Assembly: GCA_000824805.1 (NCBI GenBank)
Contig: CCNA01000005.1
Location: 85,858 to 149,857, forward strand
DNA: 64,000 nt
Direction: 5' to 3'
From: Mesorhizobium sp. SOD10
GTDB taxonomy: Bacteria; Pseudomonadota; Alphaproteobacteria; Rhizobiales; Rhizobiaceae
Shown: in pieces, positions 62,678 through 64,000 of the stretch
Layout: every line of letters begins with the position of its first letter
How positions within the stretch are numbered: position 1 is the stretch's first letter
The notes under the pieces: generated by a model
What the model saw: only the letters and a program-made list of their open reading frames with translations
The model's database searches: none
What the model was told of the DNA's origin: nothing
Position numbers and translations under genes: made by a program

Positions 62678-62817
62678 CTTTACCCTCCCCCTTGTGGGGA
62701 GGCTCGGCTCACGATCGCAGCGAAGCGGAGATTGTGAGACGGGGCGGGGGTGCGGCGTCTAAGGCCTCCACCCCGCTCCGCTTCGCGGATCGACCCTCCC
62801 CTTAAGGGGAGGGTAAA
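62678..62817. repeat. Long nested palindrome, family D, inside an operon
   Basis: CTTTACCCTCCCCCTTGTGG at 62678 is mirrored by CCTCCCCTTAAGGGGAGGGT then AAAG ending 62817, with inner arms around CGCAGCGAAGCGGAG and CTCCGCTTCGCGG. It lies between the binding-protein gene and its ATPase gene, so it may attenuate downstream expression or protect the upstream mRNA end. Confidence 0.75.
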
Positions 62818-62819
62818 GG

Positions 62820-63845
62820 TCAATCCGAAACCGGCGTGTTCTCGTCGACGTCGACGCGGAAATTGCCTTCCAGGATCTCGGCCTTCTTCTTCTCGACCAG
62901 GTCCTTGACGTCCGCCGGCAGCGTCTTGTCGAATTTATGGTAGGGCGCGAGATAAGAGCCGCCCTTGGCCATGCGCGAGAAATCGCCATAGTCCTGCGCG
63001 GTGAAGACGCCGGCCTTGACCAGCTTGATCGCCTGCTCGACGGTCGGGTACATGTCCCACACCGGGCCGGTAATCACCGTATCCGGCCCGAGGCTCGACT
63101 GGTCGGACATGTTGGAGATGGCAAAAATCTTCTTCTCGACCGCCGCCTCGATGACGCCGAAGCGCTCGGCATAGATGACGTCGACGCCGGCATCGATCTG
63201 CGCCACGGCCGCTTCCTTGGCCTTGGGCGGATCGAAGAAGGAGCCGATGAAGGCGACCTTCTTCTTGACGTTCGGGTTGACCTCCTTGGCCCCGGCAAAG
63301 AAAGCGTTGACCAGCCGGTTCACTTCCGGGATGCCCATCGCCGCGACGGCGCCGATCGTGCCGGACTTCGACATCTTGCCGGCGATCATGCCGGAGAGAT
63401 AGGCGGGCTCGTGGATCCAGTTGTCGAAGACGCCGAAATTGGGTTCGGCCGGACCGGCGCCAGAGCCGAACAGCCACGCCGTCTTCGGGAACTGCTTGGC
63501 CGTGCGGCGCGATTCGCGCTCGGCGGCAAAGGCGTCACCCAGCACCAGCTGATAGCCTCCTTGAGCATATTCGCGCATCACGCGGCTGAAGTCGGCGGTC
63601 TGCACCTTTTCCGACCATTTGTATTCGATGCCCAGTTCCTTCTCGGCCTTCTGCAGAGCGACATGGATCTGGTTGTCCCATGGCTCCTCGATCGGCGTGG
63701 CGAAGATCGCCGCCACCTTCAGCTTCTTGTCCTTGGCGAAGGCCGCGCCAGGCAGCACGGTGGCCGCGAGGCCAAGCGCGCCGAGTTCCAGCACGTTGCG
63801 CCGCGACAGGCCGGCGCGTTGTGTTTTGCTATGTTGGTTTTCCAT
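62820..63845 (-). CDS. BMP-family ABC substrate-binding protein (nucleoside type)
   Basis: The 341-residue protein has a Tat-like signal (LSRRNVLELGALGLAATVLP) followed by the BMP (PnrA/Med) pattern: KVAAIFATPIEEPWDNQIHV, YKWSEKVQTADFSRVMREYA, LVLGDAFAAERESRRTAKQF, FDNWIHEPAYLSGMIAGKMS, GTIGAVAAMGIPEVNRLVNA and VDVIYAERFGVIEAAVEKKI. It binds nucleosides or purines in the periplasm for the YufOPQ-like system. The gene heads the operon, but a long hairpin separates it from the ATPase gene. Confidence 0.92.
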   Translation of the reverse strand: MENQHSKTQRAGLSRRNVLELGALGLAATVLPGAAFAKDKKLKVAAIFATPIEEPWDNQIHVALQKAEKELGIEYKWSEKVQTADFSRVMREYAQGGYQLVLGDAFAAERESRRTAKQFPKTAWLFGSGAGPAEPNFGVFDNWIHEPAYLSGMIAGKMSKSGTIGAVAAMGIPEVNRLVNAFFAGAKEVNPNVKKKVAFIGSFFDPPKAKEAAVAQIDAGVDVIYAERFGVIEAAVEKKIFAISNMSDQSSLGPDTVITGPVWDMYPTVEQAIKLVKAGVFTAQDYGDFSRMAKGGSYLAPYHKFDKTLPADVKDLVEKKKAEILEGNFRVDVDENTPVSD

Positions 63846-63981
63846 TGAAGTGCCCCTCTGTTCGACAGCCGTGTCGAGCCGGCCGTTCCAAATGTCAGAC
63901 GCCCAGAACTATGGAACGGCGCCTGAGATTTGTCCACATGGTCAAATTTGGTGGCGACGACGGATGGGCGATCCTTATCTT

Positions 63982-64000
63982 CGTCATTCTATGGCGGAGC
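63982..64000. repeat. Start of a family E palindrome, cut by the window edge
   Basis: CGTCATTCTATGGCGGAGC at the very end matches CGTCATTCTAGGGCGGAGC (minus-strand reading of the right arm at 19719) with one difference. The rest lies beyond the window. Confidence 0.5.

Noticed and set aside
1..64000. CRISPR array or rRNA.
   Set aside because: No regularly spaced direct repeats and no rRNA-like conserved stretches were seen; the repeats found are palindromic and dispersed.

Overview
The window looks like a chromosomal segment of a Mesorhizobium-type alphaproteobacterium (order Hyphomicrobiales). The grounds are high GC, a Ros/MucR regulator, many ABC importers for sugars, peptides and nucleosides, the zwf-gnd arrangement, and several families of short palindromic repeats of a kind seen between genes in Mesorhizobium. 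This placement is inference from content, not from a database search.

Layout. 1-4.2 kb: an accessory patch holding a two-gene SIR2 / DUF4020-type candidate anti-phage system, followed by a decayed second copy of the 3' end of the neighbouring MFS gene. 4.3-7.9 kb: small ORF, MFS exporter, aminotransferase, MucR-like regulator. 8.0-13.6 kb (minus): polyphosphate-glucokinase-like ROK kinase, zwf, short-type gnd, and a GH15 glucoamylase-like enzyme without a signal peptide, together a plausible intracellular glucan-to-pentose-phosphate route. 13.7-18.3 kb (plus): a complete CUT2-type sugar ABC importer. 18.3-27.6 kb: housekeeping genes (ppa, a GNAT enzyme, the lemA/TPM/TPM operon, pdxY, DUF429, carbonic anhydrase, M3 oligopeptidase). 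27.7-35.3 kb: an M81 peptidase and a CUT1 importer whose ATPase sits in a divergent SDR-ATPase-RpiR operon; two matching 18-mers in the shared promoter region are candidate RpiR operators. 35.3-41.7 kb: DUF167, YggT, tRNA-Ala(CGC), orphan exported proteins, a large AsmA-like protein, two tandem tiny DUF1127-like ORFs and a lipoprotein. 41.9-51.4 kb (minus): multicopper oxidase, then an amide operon (amiC, amiR, DppB/C-like permeases, binding protein, acetamidase/formamidase, fused ATPase) with a strong intrinsic terminator in its leader. 51.5-54 kb: exbB-exbD-tonB. 54.2-58.9 kb: cysteine hydrolase, another tiny DUF1127-like gene, a monooxygenase-domain protein paired with an ECF-like sigma factor, a luciferase-like flavoenzyme, a 49-residue membrane protein and an SDR. 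59.1-63.8 kb: a BMP-type nucleoside ABC importer.

Most genes form tightly coupled operons with ATGA, GTGA or TGATG overlaps. The points most worth checking are the SIR2/DUF4020 pair, the amiC leader terminator with AmiR, the paired candidate RpiR operators, the conserved direct repeats before the sigma-factor operon, and repeats that have been captured into coding sequence or lie against start codons. No CRISPR array, rRNA, integrase or insertion-sequence transposase was seen.
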